A stretch of DNA of 64,000 bases, taken from Chamaea fasciata (Eukaryota; Chordata; Aves; Passeriformes; Sylviidae). The position numbers were made by a program, and so were the translations under genes. Positions 42,501 through 57,500 of the stretch are shown here, one piece after another. Location of the stretch: contig JARCOQ010000005.1 of the NCBI GenBank assembly GCA_029207755.1, forward strand, positions 54,029,563-54,093,562. The letters run 5' to 3'. The notes under the pieces are model-generated. The model saw nothing but the letters and a program-made list of their open reading frames with translations, was not told where the DNA came from and did no database searches. The stretch's first letter is position 1. Each line of letters opens with the position of its first letter.

Positions 42501-45500
42501 GTAGTGCTTGAGAGTAGGCTGCAGTTTGGGGGTGGAGATGTCGTTTTTGCCTGGTTTCTTCAAGGAGAAGCTGTCAATCCATTCAGCTGTGCCTAAACAC
42601 TCTGTGTCTTGTTTAGATTATTAGGAATAGCATGGACACCAACGGGCTGCAAAAGAAGATTTTGGAGCTGTCTAAAAATGCAGCGCAGCTTCAAGTAAGC
42701 ATTTCAAAGCTGAGAGGAATAAAAAGTCCTGGATTTTACTTGGTTCTAGTGAAGGGGAGATTTCTGCTGCTGGAAGGCAAACAGTCCTGAACCTCTCTAT
42801 GTTGAAGGACTGCAGTGAAATAGTAGTTTGGAGAGCATGACAGCTTTCACCAGGGAAGTTCTGTCTGGAGGCTAAAATCTAGGCTGATAGAAACAATCCA
42901 CAGTTCCATTCTTTCCTCCAAGTTAAAATTTTTTTGGGTACCCTTTCCTCAATATTCAAGAAAATACATTAAGGTTATGGCTTGAGAGATGTTGCTAAAA
43001 ATATTGGCCTGGACGGATGAGAGGAGCCAAAGGTGACTGAAAGAGGAGAATACTTTCACTCTTTGCTGGGTACAAGATCTGTACTTTGAAACAAACACCA
43101 CACAAGGTACTCAAAGAAGAATTTGATTTTTCTAAGCAAGGAACATTGATACTGTTTCCCTTCCTAGTAGAAAATAGAAACAGACTTTGATAAGTCTGTA
43201 CTGATGGCTGTGGGTTTTTTATCTTTTCATTCTTCAGATCCAAGCCCATATCTATGAGAGCACTGTGGTGAATAAAGAGGCAAGCCTGATCCAGGTTAGT
43301 TGCTTTTACTTCATTACTGACTGAAACCCCCACAATCACAGAATAACTTGGGTTGGAAGGGACCTTAATGATACCTTGTTCCAACCCCCTGCCATGGCCA
43401 GGGACAGCTTCCACTGGCCCAGGTTCCTGGTCTGTATTGATGGAAGTATTTGTAAAAAGGCAAGGCAGTAGTATTCACTGTGGTACTTTTATTTCTACTC
43501 TTCTCACACTGCAGAACCTGATGCTATAAATGGCTTCAAAGTAGGCGAGCTCTACTTTAGGACCTGGTTATGAGTCAGCATAATTAAAGGTTTCAGGATT
43601 TTTTTTTTTTTTTAAATCACAACCTATTAAAACAAACTTGTAAACTTCAGACAAAATGTCCAGAAACTTCTAAAAGCTACTTCCTTCAGCAGGGACCTAC
43701 AGAAGTTTTCCCTTCACATCTTTCACTGGAATTGTTTGTGTCACTAGAAATGGTGACTCAGAGCCCAATGGAAAAGGAAATTTGTCCTTTTATTGCTGAG
43801 GTGCAATTATCTAGGCTTTGAGGAGTGAGCGTTTCTGATGTTTTTAAACATGCATTTTATACTAGAAAACAAAGATATGAGACCATACATACCTGCTGGT
43901 CTTCTCTGGATTCATGAATTATGTAAAGAGCCTTCTATGCCAGTGGAATTTCTACTTAGCAGAACATACTATAAATCTCCTGATAAAATATTTGACTGTT
44001 GGGCTCCCTGTGAAGTGACTGCAGCTGAATTCAAATAGTAAAAAAGCGAACTGAACTTCAGTGTGATCCAGCTGACAACTTTACAGCTGAGTGTTCTAAT
44101 AGTTTTGGTTTGGTTGGTTGTTTTTCCAGAAGCAGCTTAAGGGCAGAAATTTATTAAATTCTTTCTTTAAAAAGTAACTTTCACTTTCTCCTTGAATGAT
44201 TCAAAGTTTTGTGAGTTCGGTAGTATTGAGTATTAACAAGACTCTCTCAGTCTGTTGATTAAATGGGAATTTTGAAAGTAGACTGCTAGATTACACGTGG
44301 ATAAATGTGAGTGGTTGGTATAATTTTGAGGCAACTGATGTGAAAAACTGAGTTAACTTGTTGGCATATTAGCATAATCGGGTTCTATAACCTCACTTTT
44401 CCTGCTTAGCTTTCTGTGCACTTCATCTCTTTCAAAAACATCAATGAGTTTTAAAGAGACGGTAGGAAGGACTCATAAAAGTGTGAGAGGACAAGAGCTC
44501 CTACTCCAAATTTGTTTTCTCTTGTGAATGCTCTACTGTCTTTGAGGTGTCTCTTATTGGAATGGCATAACCTGACTAAGCTCATTGCTAAGAAAGGTGG
44601 TTCTTCTACCAATTCCTCAGTCCTACCATGAGGGCTGACTCTTTTTCAATCTACAGAGTGCTACACTCTAATAATGAAAAATAAGTAAACTTGGAACACT
44701 GCAACTTGTTGGAAGGGTCAGCTGAGATTAAACTCATGCTGGCATATAAATATAGACCATATTTTAAGGTAAAACTAGAGTGTTTGTCTAGTTTAATCTG
44801 TTGGACCTGAAACCAGGTGAGTAATAAAGTACAGCACCTGGAACAGAGGGATTGTCTCTGTAATTTCAGAGTTTAGGTAGGAAAGGTCATCTGAGTGCCT
44901 TCTGTTAGTTAACATGCAAGATAACTCGATGTATTCTTTTAAATTCACAACTATTTTTAAGTCATAATCATGTTGCTGCTCAAGCTAAATCAAGCATGTT
45001 ACTGCTGTGATGGAGGATCAAATATGATTTTTGGTTGTTCTTTTTTCCACAATCTCTGCAGAAGGAGCAGGACATCAAGGAGCTCAAGTTAACCATTGTG
45101 GAGTGTTCTTCAATAATAGAGGTATGGGTTGAGTTTGGTCTGGCCTGTGCTGATCCTGCATGGCAAAGTCAACCTCTAACCAAATCCCACGAATGTTTCA
45201 GACACTGCGGGCTGAAAAAAATAAACTGCTGGAGAACATCCAACACATGCAGCAGGAGCTGATCTCGTGAGTATTGTGGCTAAATCCCAGGAAAAGCAGT
45301 TCATCAGAAGTCCAAAAAAGACTGATACATAAATTTTTCCCGCTTCTTTTAGGAATGGGTTGAGTTTCCCATTGCTGTATAAATTTAACAGCAATATTCC
45401 TGAAGGGACAAATTCACTGCACTGTGAACTGGAGCTTGCACAGTCTTCTGAGGTATGAATTAAACCTTAAATAATCTCTTTCCAGTTGTCTTGTATCAGC

Positions 45501-48500
45501 AGAGGCAGAACAAAGCTCATTCCCTGTAGATGATTAGATAACTGGAATTTGAAGCCATTAATCCTAGCATGTAAGCACAGAATAAGAAGGTTGCAATATT
45601 ATTCCAAGCACCTTGGAGAAAGTCCAAAGAGCAAACAAAACACTTGTAGATATAAAAAAATTAGCTCATAGTATCCTAGAATGGCCTCAGTTGGAAGGAA
45701 CCTTAAAGATCATCCAGTTCCAACCCCCCTCTGCTCTCCAAAGTAGATCTGGAGGGGCTTGGGTCATGCATTTAGCTGGCAGAAGAACAGACTGATGGGA
45801 GAAGATATCAGTTTTCCAATATATAAAGACTTATATGCTGCAGAAAGTAACTGACAGTCTGCTGCTTGTCCTGCCTACACCAGACACGAACAATGATTTT
45901 TTTCAGTTGGGAAAGAGATTTCTATTTCTTTGAAGTCTGCGGTAGTAAGAAAGGAAATTCAGCATTAGAATGAGCACCTTGATGAAGTTATTGGGTCTTA
46001 ATCTAACATATTGTTAGGAGACTCTGATAGACCCCTCTGATGGCAAACCAAATATATTTAAATGAGTAAGTTATTTATGTAAATAGAAGATAATGATTAG
46101 ACTAAAAGATTTTAATCAGAACTATTTACTTACAACTACTTGTACAGTGCACTAGCTATTAAATCAATAATTTCTAAGCTAATAAATGTTAAATACAGTT
46201 TGTTGTTCTCACCCATATTGATCATCATGGGCAAATCTTTTTTTCATCTTTGAGGAGTAACTTTGAGGGGCGCCCTCACTTGAGGGAGAGATCTCCATGC
46301 ACACCCTGATAGAAGGGCTGTGTCAGAAGCCCCTGACTTTAAGAAGTGGGGCTGGGTTTTTATGGTATAAAGTGATTGACTTTGATCTTTCCAGGCCAGC
46401 TGTCCCAGCTCAATTGTATCCTTTGTCCGGAGCTTTGCCTGCCACTTCCTCACTGGTGCCAGTTTGTCAGGAAACATTGTTCTTCACATCCTCAGAACTT
46501 TTAATTTTTGGATCAAGGAATCAGGCTGGTCTTTGGCTCCCCTAATGCCAACAGCAGCATGATACCCCCTCATCAATCCACCACTGATAATTTTTGCAAG
46601 TAGGGTATTGTTGAATCTGCTTTACACCAGTTTAGGCAGATCATCCTGCTACAATTATGGCTTTGGTTCTGATTTTAAGCTGAGCTATTCTGTTCCTGTT
46701 TCCTTAGACAATCCATGGAGCCCCATCCTTCCCTGTGTGCTGTTTTCCCTTCAGACACAAGCTGTGCAGTACAGCTGACAGCAGAGAGATGCTGCTGAGT
46801 GATTTCTGCTTGTTTTTGTACAAGGTGCACTTGCAAAGGGTTAGCATATATAGCAACAACAACAACAGAAAAGTACAAGTGGACTAAAACTTCAGGCGCA
46901 GAAAGGAGAAGCAGGCTTGGCTAGGCAGCTTTGAAGAGTTAAGATATCATCCCATATTGCAGCTCCCCAGAGCCCCAGTGAATCACTGTGTTTGCCCTTC
47001 AAACACTGCAGTGAGACACGATTCCACCGAGTCACCTGTAAGGAAGGGCACAGCTTATTCATCACTTGGTAAAGACTCCTCTGAATAAAGATAACTAATT
47101 AATGACTTCCTTTTCCCTACCCTGACATGAATATTTACACTGGATCACTCAGCAACTTGGCTGGCTTGCCTTTTCTTTTTTTAATCCACATTGATGTGAT
47201 GGTTTTGAAAGTGCTTTTTCAAGCCTCAAGTTTTGGTAGCTCTGACCTTCCAGTAAATACAGAGCAGGGGTGCTTCAGGAAAGTCTAAATGTCACTGATG
47301 CTGGTTTGTAATAAGGGGATGTCAAAACAAACTAGCTGGCTCTTCCATCTCTTCAAAGATTATCAGGACTGAATGGACATCCCTGGATGAAACACTGGAC
47401 CGTGAAGTGCTGCTTCTGCTTCAGGGGCCTGAATATGCAGGAGAAAAATTCAAGACTATCATGCAAAACCTGGTCAGTGGCAAAGCCTACATGGATAGAA
47501 GTGTTGCCTTTGAGCAATTTAATGAGGAATTCTCCAGGCATTGATAATCAGTTTGTTTGCTCCTTTTGAAAAAATAAGAATAGTTTGAGATTGGAGAGGG
47601 GGGTCATAGTTTAACAAGATCACTTGGCACCTACTCTAACACTAATTTATATCCTGGGTAATTCTGGGCAGAGTTGTTCTAGATGAGCACTAAAAATGCT
47701 GGAGTTTGGGGAGGTTGTTTGGGGATTTATTTTGTTTTTCAGCAAGAGGAAGCCTCTGAAGCAGAGGAGCTTGTCACAGCTTCCTTAGAATGGGTGAAAG
47801 ATCCTGATGAGGACATGCAACAGGCCTGGGAAGGAAAGCTTGTGGTGAGTAACAGTTTCTCTGAAGTATATAGTGAAATGTGGGGCTGTGCAAAAACTTC
47901 ATGTGGGTATCTTGCTGCTGCATGCTGTGTGTATTTATTACTGGAGATCAGAGCCCATCTGGGTCAGAGACTGCTGCATGGAGAGAAATATCTTCTTTTA
48001 CTGGGGATTTTGGGGGAGGAAAAGGATGATTGCTGCTCGCTTACATGCTGTGCCCTTGCTGGCTTGTCTTGTGCAAGAGCTTTCTTAGTTAAAACTGTTT
48101 GAAGGAAAGGGTAGGTGAAGCAGGTCAATTAGCAGAGGAAGCTTTATAACCAAATTTCCAGATCAAAACCTCCACAGGGTTTATTTTGTTGTGAAAGGCA
48201 AAGAGTTCTGCTTTTACTGGGTATATTCTACAGAAAACTTCAACAAAAACTTGTTTTATAACTTAATCTTGCATAATGTATTTCTGCTACTCTTTATACC
48301 TCTAGTGAAGCTTGCAAGCATGGTCTTTTGCTCAAGGTAGTGGTAAAAATATCTTCCCCATGTAGTAGAAAGCCTGTGTACACAACTAAACACTCTTGTG
48401 CCCTCCTCCTCTCTCCTATAACAGCACAGTTTCTGAAATTTCCATCTTATTGGATGTAGCTTTTTTTCTCTAACCTGTTCCTTTCTGCTGATCTGTTGTT

Positions 48501-51500
48501 AGGAATGCTTTGACAGCCCCAAGCTGTACATTAATGCTCTTTTTTAGCTCCCTAATGGATGTCAAACCCCCTCAATTCCTCTCCCTTGGGTGACAGCAGG
48601 TGCCACCAGGGGATGTGTTGCTTGAGGCTGTTGGTTCTTTGGGCAGAAAACTGCCCTTCATTTTTTCCTCTAATGCTACAGAATGGTGTAGCTGGGCCTC
48701 TTCATGTTTCCTGGGCAGGGCTGGAGCAGTCATTGGGAGCCATCCAGTCCTGGAGCCAGTTTTTTAAAATAATTTTTCTTCAGGTAAATCCTGAAACCTT
48801 CCCCTTAGAGAAGGTGCAGTCATCTTACTCTCTTCACCCAGATGTGACTTTGGGTAGACTCTAGCAAACTGCCGGCTCGTGAATTGCTGTAGCTTCTTGA
48901 TCTTGACTGAAAACCTCCTCCTTCAAAGCTGTCAGAACTGAAAAATCCTTGTGAAGTTACATTCACATTGGGATCATATTCCTGTTAAACATGTGAAGCT
49001 AAAAAACTTTTGGTGTGGGGGTTGGAGTTGATTGTGGCAAATGAATCCTATTCTAGTTCCTAAAGAGTGATGCATTTGGAAACTGAGCTAACAGAGGATC
49101 AAGAAAGAACAAAATCCTTTAAAAATAAAGGATCCTATCCTTTAGGGTCCCGTGGGGGATGGGAAGTGACTTCATGTCAAAAATTATCTTCACCTAGACA
49201 GAACAAGCCAGATATGTGTGAAGTTTTGTGCATGGAGCTGAACAACAGGAGACCCAAAAAAAAGGAGAGATTCCAAGTAGCTTCTTCCAGCCTCAGAGAA
49301 AGTGCATGGTCCAAGATTTAATTAGTTTGTCAACAAAAGTTGTCACTAGAGGCCTTGCCTAGCATTTCCAGTGAAATGTATTATGGACATGTTTTGCTGG
49401 GGGTTAGTATTTTCAAAAATGTTTTAAAGGCTATTAGACATAAAGCCAACTTGAAATGTGCTTATGTTTTTGTGCATATATACATGTATTTAAGTGTATA
49501 TATAGTGACAGCAAAATATTTTTCACCCCCTATTGGGAAATAAGGTTGGTACACGTGCCATGAGAAGTCTATACCACTTAAGTGTCAAAATTATGGTATT
49601 TCTACAAGTGAGTGTTGCCTGCCTTGGCTGAGAAACAGATCCTCAGGATGTGGGCAGTTGCATATGGTCACATCCCATGTCATCATAGGAAACCTATCAG
49701 CAAAAACTGCCTTTTTTTTTCTTTGCTTTTTTAAAAGCATAATACTTGATGTGATACTTTTTTTTTTTATTTGAAGCTCATGAGCATCAGACTCCAACTT
49801 GAAAGCAGATAATGTGGCCTGTATTTGTAAGATTGATGTTTTCCCCTCACAATTGCTGCAAAATCTCAGAAATATAAACTTTATTCTTTCCTGACCTCTG
49901 TTTGACTCTCATTAAGCATTCTTTAAAAGCTGCGGACACTTTCATGTGTTCAGTTGAGCAAGATCAGAGAGAGAACACTGGATTCTTCTTCTCATTACTT
50001 TATACTGCAAGTCACTGTCCAGAGAAATAGAGAGTTCAGTGTTACCTAGCACTTAGTTTTCACCCTTTTCCTTTCTACAAACCAGAGGTAAATCTAAAAG
50101 CCTTTATGGTGGGGATCGTCCCTGGGACAGATCATCTGCTAGGCATGTATGATAAACAGAAATGTGGTTTTATTGGTTCTTGGTTATTTCATTTATTTTG
50201 CTGTAATACAAACTCAATTTGGTACCAGTGGACTCAGTTGTACTTTGAGGAAAGGGCCACAGAAGCCTGAATTATCAATTTTAGGGCTTCCTGCAAGATG
50301 ATCTTTACTAAAACTTCCTCTTATGAGCTATGGTTTTTGTTGCTGTATCTGGGCACCTTTTATCTTTATTCTGATAGTGTGGGATGTAGGTGATGACATT
50401 AATTGGTGGAGCAGGGAACTCAATTCTCACTGTGTAAATTAAGGCTCTGGCTCATTCTCTGACTCTGCTCCTCCTCTAACCACACGGCAACTTCAAAATT
50501 CCACAGGCTCTCAAGCAAGAACTGGGAGAAAAAAGACATCTTTGGACCCAGAAACTCCAACTTCTGGAAAAATGCAAGGAGTCCTTAGACAAGGATTTTA
50601 CTCGAGTGACAAGCAACCTGAGGAGAACCAAGACAGAACAGCTTCATCTAAAGAAAGAGCTCTCTGCAAGGTACCCCTTCAAAGCATGTGTGTCTTTTTG
50701 GGGGAGGGGGTTAGGTTTTGGTTTGGTTGTGTTTTGTTTTGGTGGTGTTCTGTATTGGTTTTTTTTATTTTTTCTTCTGGTTGCTTACCTGTTTAGTTAC
50801 CTTATTTTGGGGTGGGTTTTCTTGTGGAACAAAGTCTACTGAATTCTCAAGAATTTTTCTCACAGAGGAAATGATCTTCTGTTTTGGAAAGTGGATCTGG
50901 TTTTAGCACAAGGTCTACACTGTGTGGGAGTTAAGGTTTGTGTCTGAACTAGTCTTGGAGGTGTCTTTGAAAACACTGGGGAGACCACAGAATGAGAAGT
51001 TAAAGCATGAGGGCACTGCCTATCGAGCAGGTGCAGCCATTAAAAAAACTGCTGGGTTTGTGTGAAGCAGGAAGGCTGTTAAATATCTGCCTGCAGGTAT
51101 TTTTGCTGTGGGATACAGTTGCTAGGCTCAGGGAAGAGGATGTCTCAATTTCCCAAGGGTGTAGATTCAATGAGTTGTCATTAAATATGAAAATGTAACT
51201 TTTTTTGGCATATGGTTCCTTCTGTGAGTTGTGATCTTAGAAACAGGATCATAAAGTGGTCTGGGCTAGAAAGGGCCTTAAAGATCATCCTGTTCCAAGC
51301 CCCTGCCATGGGCAGGGACACCTTCCACTAGAATAGGTTGCTCCTAGCCCATCCCGGAGTTTGGGATGTCCCTAGGGCTTGGCAGCCCGGAGAGCTGATG
51401 CAGAGCAGTTGTACCACGCTTTTGCCTGACTTACCTTCCACTGAGCCACCACCTACATGCTCTCCCTCCACCTGGAAAAGAGCTGATAAAAATACTGATG

Positions 51501-54500
51501 GCTTGGTTTCTTAAAGCTATCCGTGTCAAAATTGTTTGTGATTAAAGAAAAAAAAAAAAAGCTGAAGTGAGTTAGGGAGGAAATGGGCAAAGGTTTCTGT
51601 GGTGGAAAAGAAGGGTTTCATTGAAAGCCATCCTCTTTAGCACTGGTTTTGAAGGCATCTGCTTGCTCTCAAGTGATATTCCCTTTCAAACATGAAGAAA
51701 TCGACCCAATGAAGCAGTAATAGCTCCAGAATATCTTTTTCTAGAATGACTGACTCTATATCCATCCACTATTTCTCCCAAACCCTGAGAAAACACATTC
51801 TGATGTCTAAATTGCTTAAAAGCTTTCCCCAGTGAGCTCTTGCTCCTTGACAGTTCTCTGGTGATTCCCCTGTGGTACCCAGAAACATCACAGAAAGCCT
51901 TCATCCCCTTCCTGCCATAAGAAAAACCATGTCTGATTCCCTGGTGCTGGATCCTGGGGAGCTGCAGTGTGTGACAGGTGACTTTAGGTGCCTGCCCCAG
52001 CAGCCAGAGTGTGTCAACTTGTGGGGCAGCCTGCTCCGAAATGTCACCAACGGGCTGTGGTTTGTGCTCTCGCCCCGCAGGCAACGCGAGGTAGAAACCG
52101 CCAAACTGCTACAAGAAGAAACTGCTGGCCAGGCAGAAGCCCTGCGTTTAGAGCTGCAAAAAGCCACCCAGCAGCTGGAGGATGCCAGCAAGCACGTAAG
52201 GGACAGCCCAGTTCCCTCCGTGCAGGGAACCAGGGGATGCAAAAGGGCCGCGTCCAACACGCGGCTGCCCTCAGGGAAGGGAATCGCGTGTTTGGAATAG
52301 TGTGCCTCCCTGCAAAAGTGGAACCAGCAGAGGAAGTAAAATTTGAGGGGGTGGTGACAACAGTTTGCTGATGAAAGAGGCAGCATTGCATATTTGTGGT
52401 GGCTTAAAAAAAAAGAAAAGAGGATAAAAAGGGCCCAAAAATAGCTTCCATACATGGTCCACCCCAACGTAAAAATGCAGAAGTTCAGAGGGAGCTTTAT
52501 CACTTCCTGAGAAAGAACAGATGCAGTTTGGTTTCATTTACATGAACTGTAGAAGCTCCTTGTGCTAGCCAGGCTGCTTTATTTTATTTTTTTATTCCTT
52601 TCTTTTTTCCTTAAATATTGTTTTGTGCTTAGGCGGAGGATCAAGTTGAAGCATTTCACTCTGCTTGTGAGGAAGCAGCATCCTTGAAGAGCAAGTTGGA
52701 GGAAGCCATTTCTGAGCAGCAGAAGCTCAGGGATGTGAATGCAGCTTTAGGAAGCACTTGCCAGTTGCTTCAGGAGAAGGTGGAAGACCACAAAAGTGAG
52801 TAACTTTTGGCATGTGCCAGCATTCGCTTTTTGCATGGGCAAGTACTTTAGGCTTTAGTTACACCAAGGGAAAACAGGCTTGATCTGCAGGTCATCCAGT
52901 AAAATGCTCTGAGGAATCTTGCTTGCTGTTTTGGGATATTTTCCCTCTTTTTTTTCTACTTTTCCTTCTCCTGGAAGAGATCTGTCACTGCTGGAGCTAA
53001 GCAGGTGGGATCCCAAGGGAGTGGGTGTTGGAATCCACAAAGCTTCAAAAGCTCCCAACAAAACCCCCAGTCCTAGGAGGGGGATTAGTAACTCCACGGG
53101 TGGCACAGGTACGCCTTCACCGAAAGTGCTGCTCCCCACCTTATCCCTAACAAGGCCATCCCTCTTTCTTGAGCTTTCTGAAGCAAATAGACTTGGTTTT
53201 TGTACATTCTGTGTTCTGTTGGCTGCTTGTGTTTGCTCTGTGTTTTTGAATATCTGTGTGGTGTTAGGCTGTTCTGTTTAGTGGAAAGTAATCCTGTCAC
53301 TATCTTGTACGCGTGCAACTTCTGCCACAGAGCCATGGAAACTTCATATTGCCTCTTTCTTACTCACTTCCTGACATCAGCACCTCAATAACCTGGGCAA
53401 TTAAATAATGCAGAGGTCTGAGTCCAGAACACGTGGCTTTTTCTTTCCTAACCCTGGAGTCTGATCACTTTCTTACAGAAAAGGGATTTGATTGATTTAA
53501 GCCCCCCTGAATGTTTTGGCCTCAGGCATGCACTTACCATATATGCTCAACAAATATGTGTGCATTGCAAACAACTCCATGTGAAATTAGTTTGTCTTGC
53601 AGGAGAAATTCCCTGGGTCCCTTTGCTTTAGCTCTAAGACACAACTTTGCAGAAGAACTTCATCTATTCAGAACTGGAAAATGACAAACTATTTCCACTG
53701 TCATGCCTCTTGCAGAGCAAAATAAAGCAGCTGCATAGTTTGAGGGAAGCATGAAAGCAACACACGCGCACACACATGTGAACAACACCAAAACACTGGT
53801 CAGAGGGGAGCAAGAAGAGTTTGGGGCTGTTTCTGCCCTATCAGTGCAAAGTGAGCTTGAGTAGATTGAGAACCCCAGATATGTGAGACTGGTGCCACAT
53901 TGATGAGAAAAACACCAACACCACCCCCCCACACACCCCCCCCAAAAAAAACCAAACCAAAAACCACCAAAGAAACACCACCACCCTGAAAATGGTTGAG
54001 ACCTTGGCTTTAAATTACTCCAGTTACTTTACAGAAATATTTCTGTAGATAAATGAACTGGCAGATGTGTAGAGAAATTGCAAGGCATTATGAAGACCAG
54101 TGCTGACGAACAAGGCTGGCACTGAAGGAAAGAATTAAAATGCCTTATATTGGTTCCTGTAGAAAGCCAGACAGGTCTGGTGCCTCTTCTGACTGAAGGG
54201 CTGGGCTGTGGTATCCTCCTCACCTATCCCTTACTTCCTCCCACCTGCATGGTAAGAGGGGGAAAGTGCTTCTAAATACCAAGCCCACAGACTTTACAAC
54301 TCCTGTACAGGATGTCAGGTGGAAAGGCCAATCACTTCTCTTACCCTAAGCCGTAAGTGAGGGAGCTGTTTCCGCAGGGAACTCTGTCATTCCAACTAAT
54401 GATGTGAGGAAGCCTTGACTGTGATTTGCAGGTGAAGATGCCCAGTGTTTTCTCTTTCCTGGGGAAAAAACTGTTGCAGGTTTAACCAGATGAATGCAAA

Positions 54501-57500
54501 CTGCAATAAATTCTGATAAAAGAGTAGTTAGAGATGCTCATCAGATTGCTCATTATCAAGTTGTAAGGGACCCTGTTAGACTTGTAAATATCTCTTCATA
54601 GCAACTGCTAATGCCCTGAGATGGGAACTGCTGCAGAGGCGACTCTGTGAATTGCTGTGCCAGGTATGGTGCCCTTTGCTGGGAGCAGGAAAGGTGGGCT
54701 TGCACAGGAGGGGCTCTGGTGGAAGGACAACATAGCTGAGACCAGCTGCAAACAATTAGGCAGCACCTGGTATCTTCTTTTCTAACCTGTACATGAGCTG
54801 TATGTACAGATCTGCACATTATTTTCCCTATACAGACTTCTGGGAAAAATGTGTCAGGACTTACAGGTGTGGTGTTGGTCTTCACGGTGAGCAATTCTTG
54901 GTGATCATATCAAAAGGGGCTGAGGGAAACCTTCCCTGATGCACTGCTGTGATTTTTGTCCCACAACCAGCCCTCACTTCTGCAGACAGGCTTGAAAACA
55001 AATGTTTGTAATCTCATAATGTAAGATTTCTTCAGCACCGGAATAGGCAGTGAAACAGTTATTAAGCATTTGTGGCCCTCTGTGGAGAAATATGTTGAAA
55101 ATTACATAACTCTGGAGTGCTTTGCTTTGAATAAAATTACTTGCTTCAGCTTGGGGAGGGGGTGGAGGGGGAAAACATTGTGGAGAGACTTTTTTCCCAA
55201 TTGGCTCTAGTAAGGAATGCTATAGCTGAAGATCTGAGCGCTCTGGATTCAGACCAACAAGGTATTTAACAGCAAACAGAAGGTCCTGAAATGTCCCCTA
55301 GGCTACGAAAGGGGCATCAGAGGAGCAAAGTCAAAACTGGGCCAGCTGCATGTGAATAAAACTTATATTTGTACGTGAAAATTGAAGGCTGAAAGTAGCA
55401 AGGGGAAATAACTGCAGAGTTCTGCAATTGATGGCTGCATGTAGTTCAGTTTGAAAGATAAAGTTGCATTTTGCTCAATCAGTGGTAGTGCTACTTCTCC
55501 TTTTTCTCTTTGTATATTTTTCTTTACCTGCCTGCCTTAAACTCTCTCTATTACAACAGTGCTGTGCAGAGTTAGAATCTGACTACGCTCTGCTGCCCAC
55601 ATCAGCTGAACATGTAAAAGGGAAGGTAAGTGTGCTTGCTGCGGTCATTGCTGAGCCTATTAAAATGAGATGTTGGGTTTGTTTGGGTGGGGGCTTTTTT
55701 CTTCATCACCTCGAGGAAATAAATAACCTTCCTCGTGAGAAACTTTGCCAAGTTAAACATTCACTAAAAATAATTTGAGATCAATATCTGTGTGGATGTG
55801 CATGCAGGTGTTTACGTGCATACAAAGGCATATTCCAAACCTTATTGCAAAGCCAGGTTCCCACTGCCTCTGAAGCACAACACAGCTTTGTGATAAATTG
55901 ATTTTTGAGAAACATCAGTCTGAAGATGGCACTTCTTCCAATTTCTTTTTCTATTTTTTATTGTTTAAGCAACATTAGGTCAAAAATAGCTGTGCACATG
56001 TCGCTTCAGAAGTTTTCTCAGATACCATCTTCAGATGACACCTCTTGGTTTGGTTGAATAGTGTGTTTTGGATTTTTCTTTCTTTTTTTACCCCCTTCAC
56101 AGGGTTTGAGTGGCTTCTTTGGTTCACCTCTCAGGCTCATCTTGCCTGGTTTGTAGGATTTATTTCCAGATCTATCTTGAACCAACACATTTTATTCCAT
56201 GTGTAAAGTTTAGTTATCCTGCCCCTTCCTGTAACTGTTCTGCCTATTAAAGATATGAGCTCTTCTGCTTTTCTAGACAAAAAAGCCACAGAAAATGTAT
56301 TTGTGTAACTGTTGGTGTTACATTATGCAGATGCCTGTGTGTGGGGGGAGTTGGTGGCATTAATGTATTCAGTGTGGTGGAACAGCAGCACTTATTTTTT
56401 CAATTAGCAGCTCCATTGCTCCAAACAACCATGGAGTGAAGGACCCTCCTCGTACTCTGACTTTCCCTGGGCACTGTCCTTGGGTGTTTCACACTGGCAT
56501 GGCTCCCCTCTGCTAGGTAAGACCTGGTGGTGTTGGACATTTCTCTTTAACCTGAAATATAGAAAGAGTTGACAGAACAATCTCAATAGTGTTGAGTGTG
56601 CTGCTAGAGTGTGGAAAATCTGTTGTGGGTTTAACCTATTTCTGCATGTAATCCAGGAATCTGAACCATGATTACGGTGCTGGCAGTGGAAGGCCTGAAG
56701 AAGTGGCTGTCTGTCAACCTGACAGACAGTTCCCAAAATCTTAAGGAACTATTGGTATAAATCATACATCCAAGTATACTCCTGACAGGATGCTTGTCAG
56801 TCTGGGTCCAGAGGGTGAGAGTTCTGCTCTTCCCATTCCCCCTGACTGGCACGCACTGAGATGTCCTGCTCCCTGGCTGCTGAGATGAGGGCAGTCCTGG
56901 TTTAACAACCATAACAGAGCTACTGGGAATAAAATCACAGAGTGAGAGAATGGTTTGGGGAGGGACTTTAAAGATCAGATAATTCCTTTCTCCTGCCATG
57001 GGCAGGGACACCTTCCACTATCCCAGGCTGTTCAGAGCCCCATCCAGCCTGGCCTTGGATGCTGCCAGGGATGGGGCAGCCACAGCAGCTCTGGGCAACT
57101 TGTGCCACTGTCCACTCAACCTTCTCTTCTCTAGGCTGAACTGCCCCACCTTTGCCAGCAGATTGTATTTGTTACTTTCTCCTGAATTCCTGAGTTGTTT
57201 GAATTTCCTTGCAATTCCCAAACTTTATGATGATGAAAAGCAGCCACTGACAGCTATGCATTGCAGAGCTGCAGGGTGCTGTGTTTGGGATTTCACACAC
57301 AAGCGTTTTCCCTGCTGGTACCACACAGGTTCTCCTCACACAGACTATAAATGTTTAAGTGTAATTCCAGGCCATATTGATTGGAATGGAGGTAGAACTT
57401 TCTTTGCTTCTCTTTATCAGACCACTCAGAGCACTGCTCTGGGAGCGTTGTTTCAGTTTGCCAAGCTCTCCATCTACAAAACAAATTGAGGCCACACAAC

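Noticed and set aside
49067..49150. Possible extra coiled-coil exon (HLETELTEDQERTK)
   Set aside because: The acceptor is plausible (TATTCTAG upstream) but there is no usable donor, and an in-frame stop lies between the acceptor and this segment.
51686..52503. 132- and 200-codon minus-strand frames
   Set aside because: They are antisense to IRAG2-like exon 17 and its flanks, with no domain similarity; shadows of a GC-richer exon region.
56998..57489. 163-codon plus-strand frame and overlapping minus-strand frames
   Set aside because: They run through and beyond a CR1 tail whose conserved motifs keep frames open. No CR1 reverse transcriptase or host exon is recognisable.
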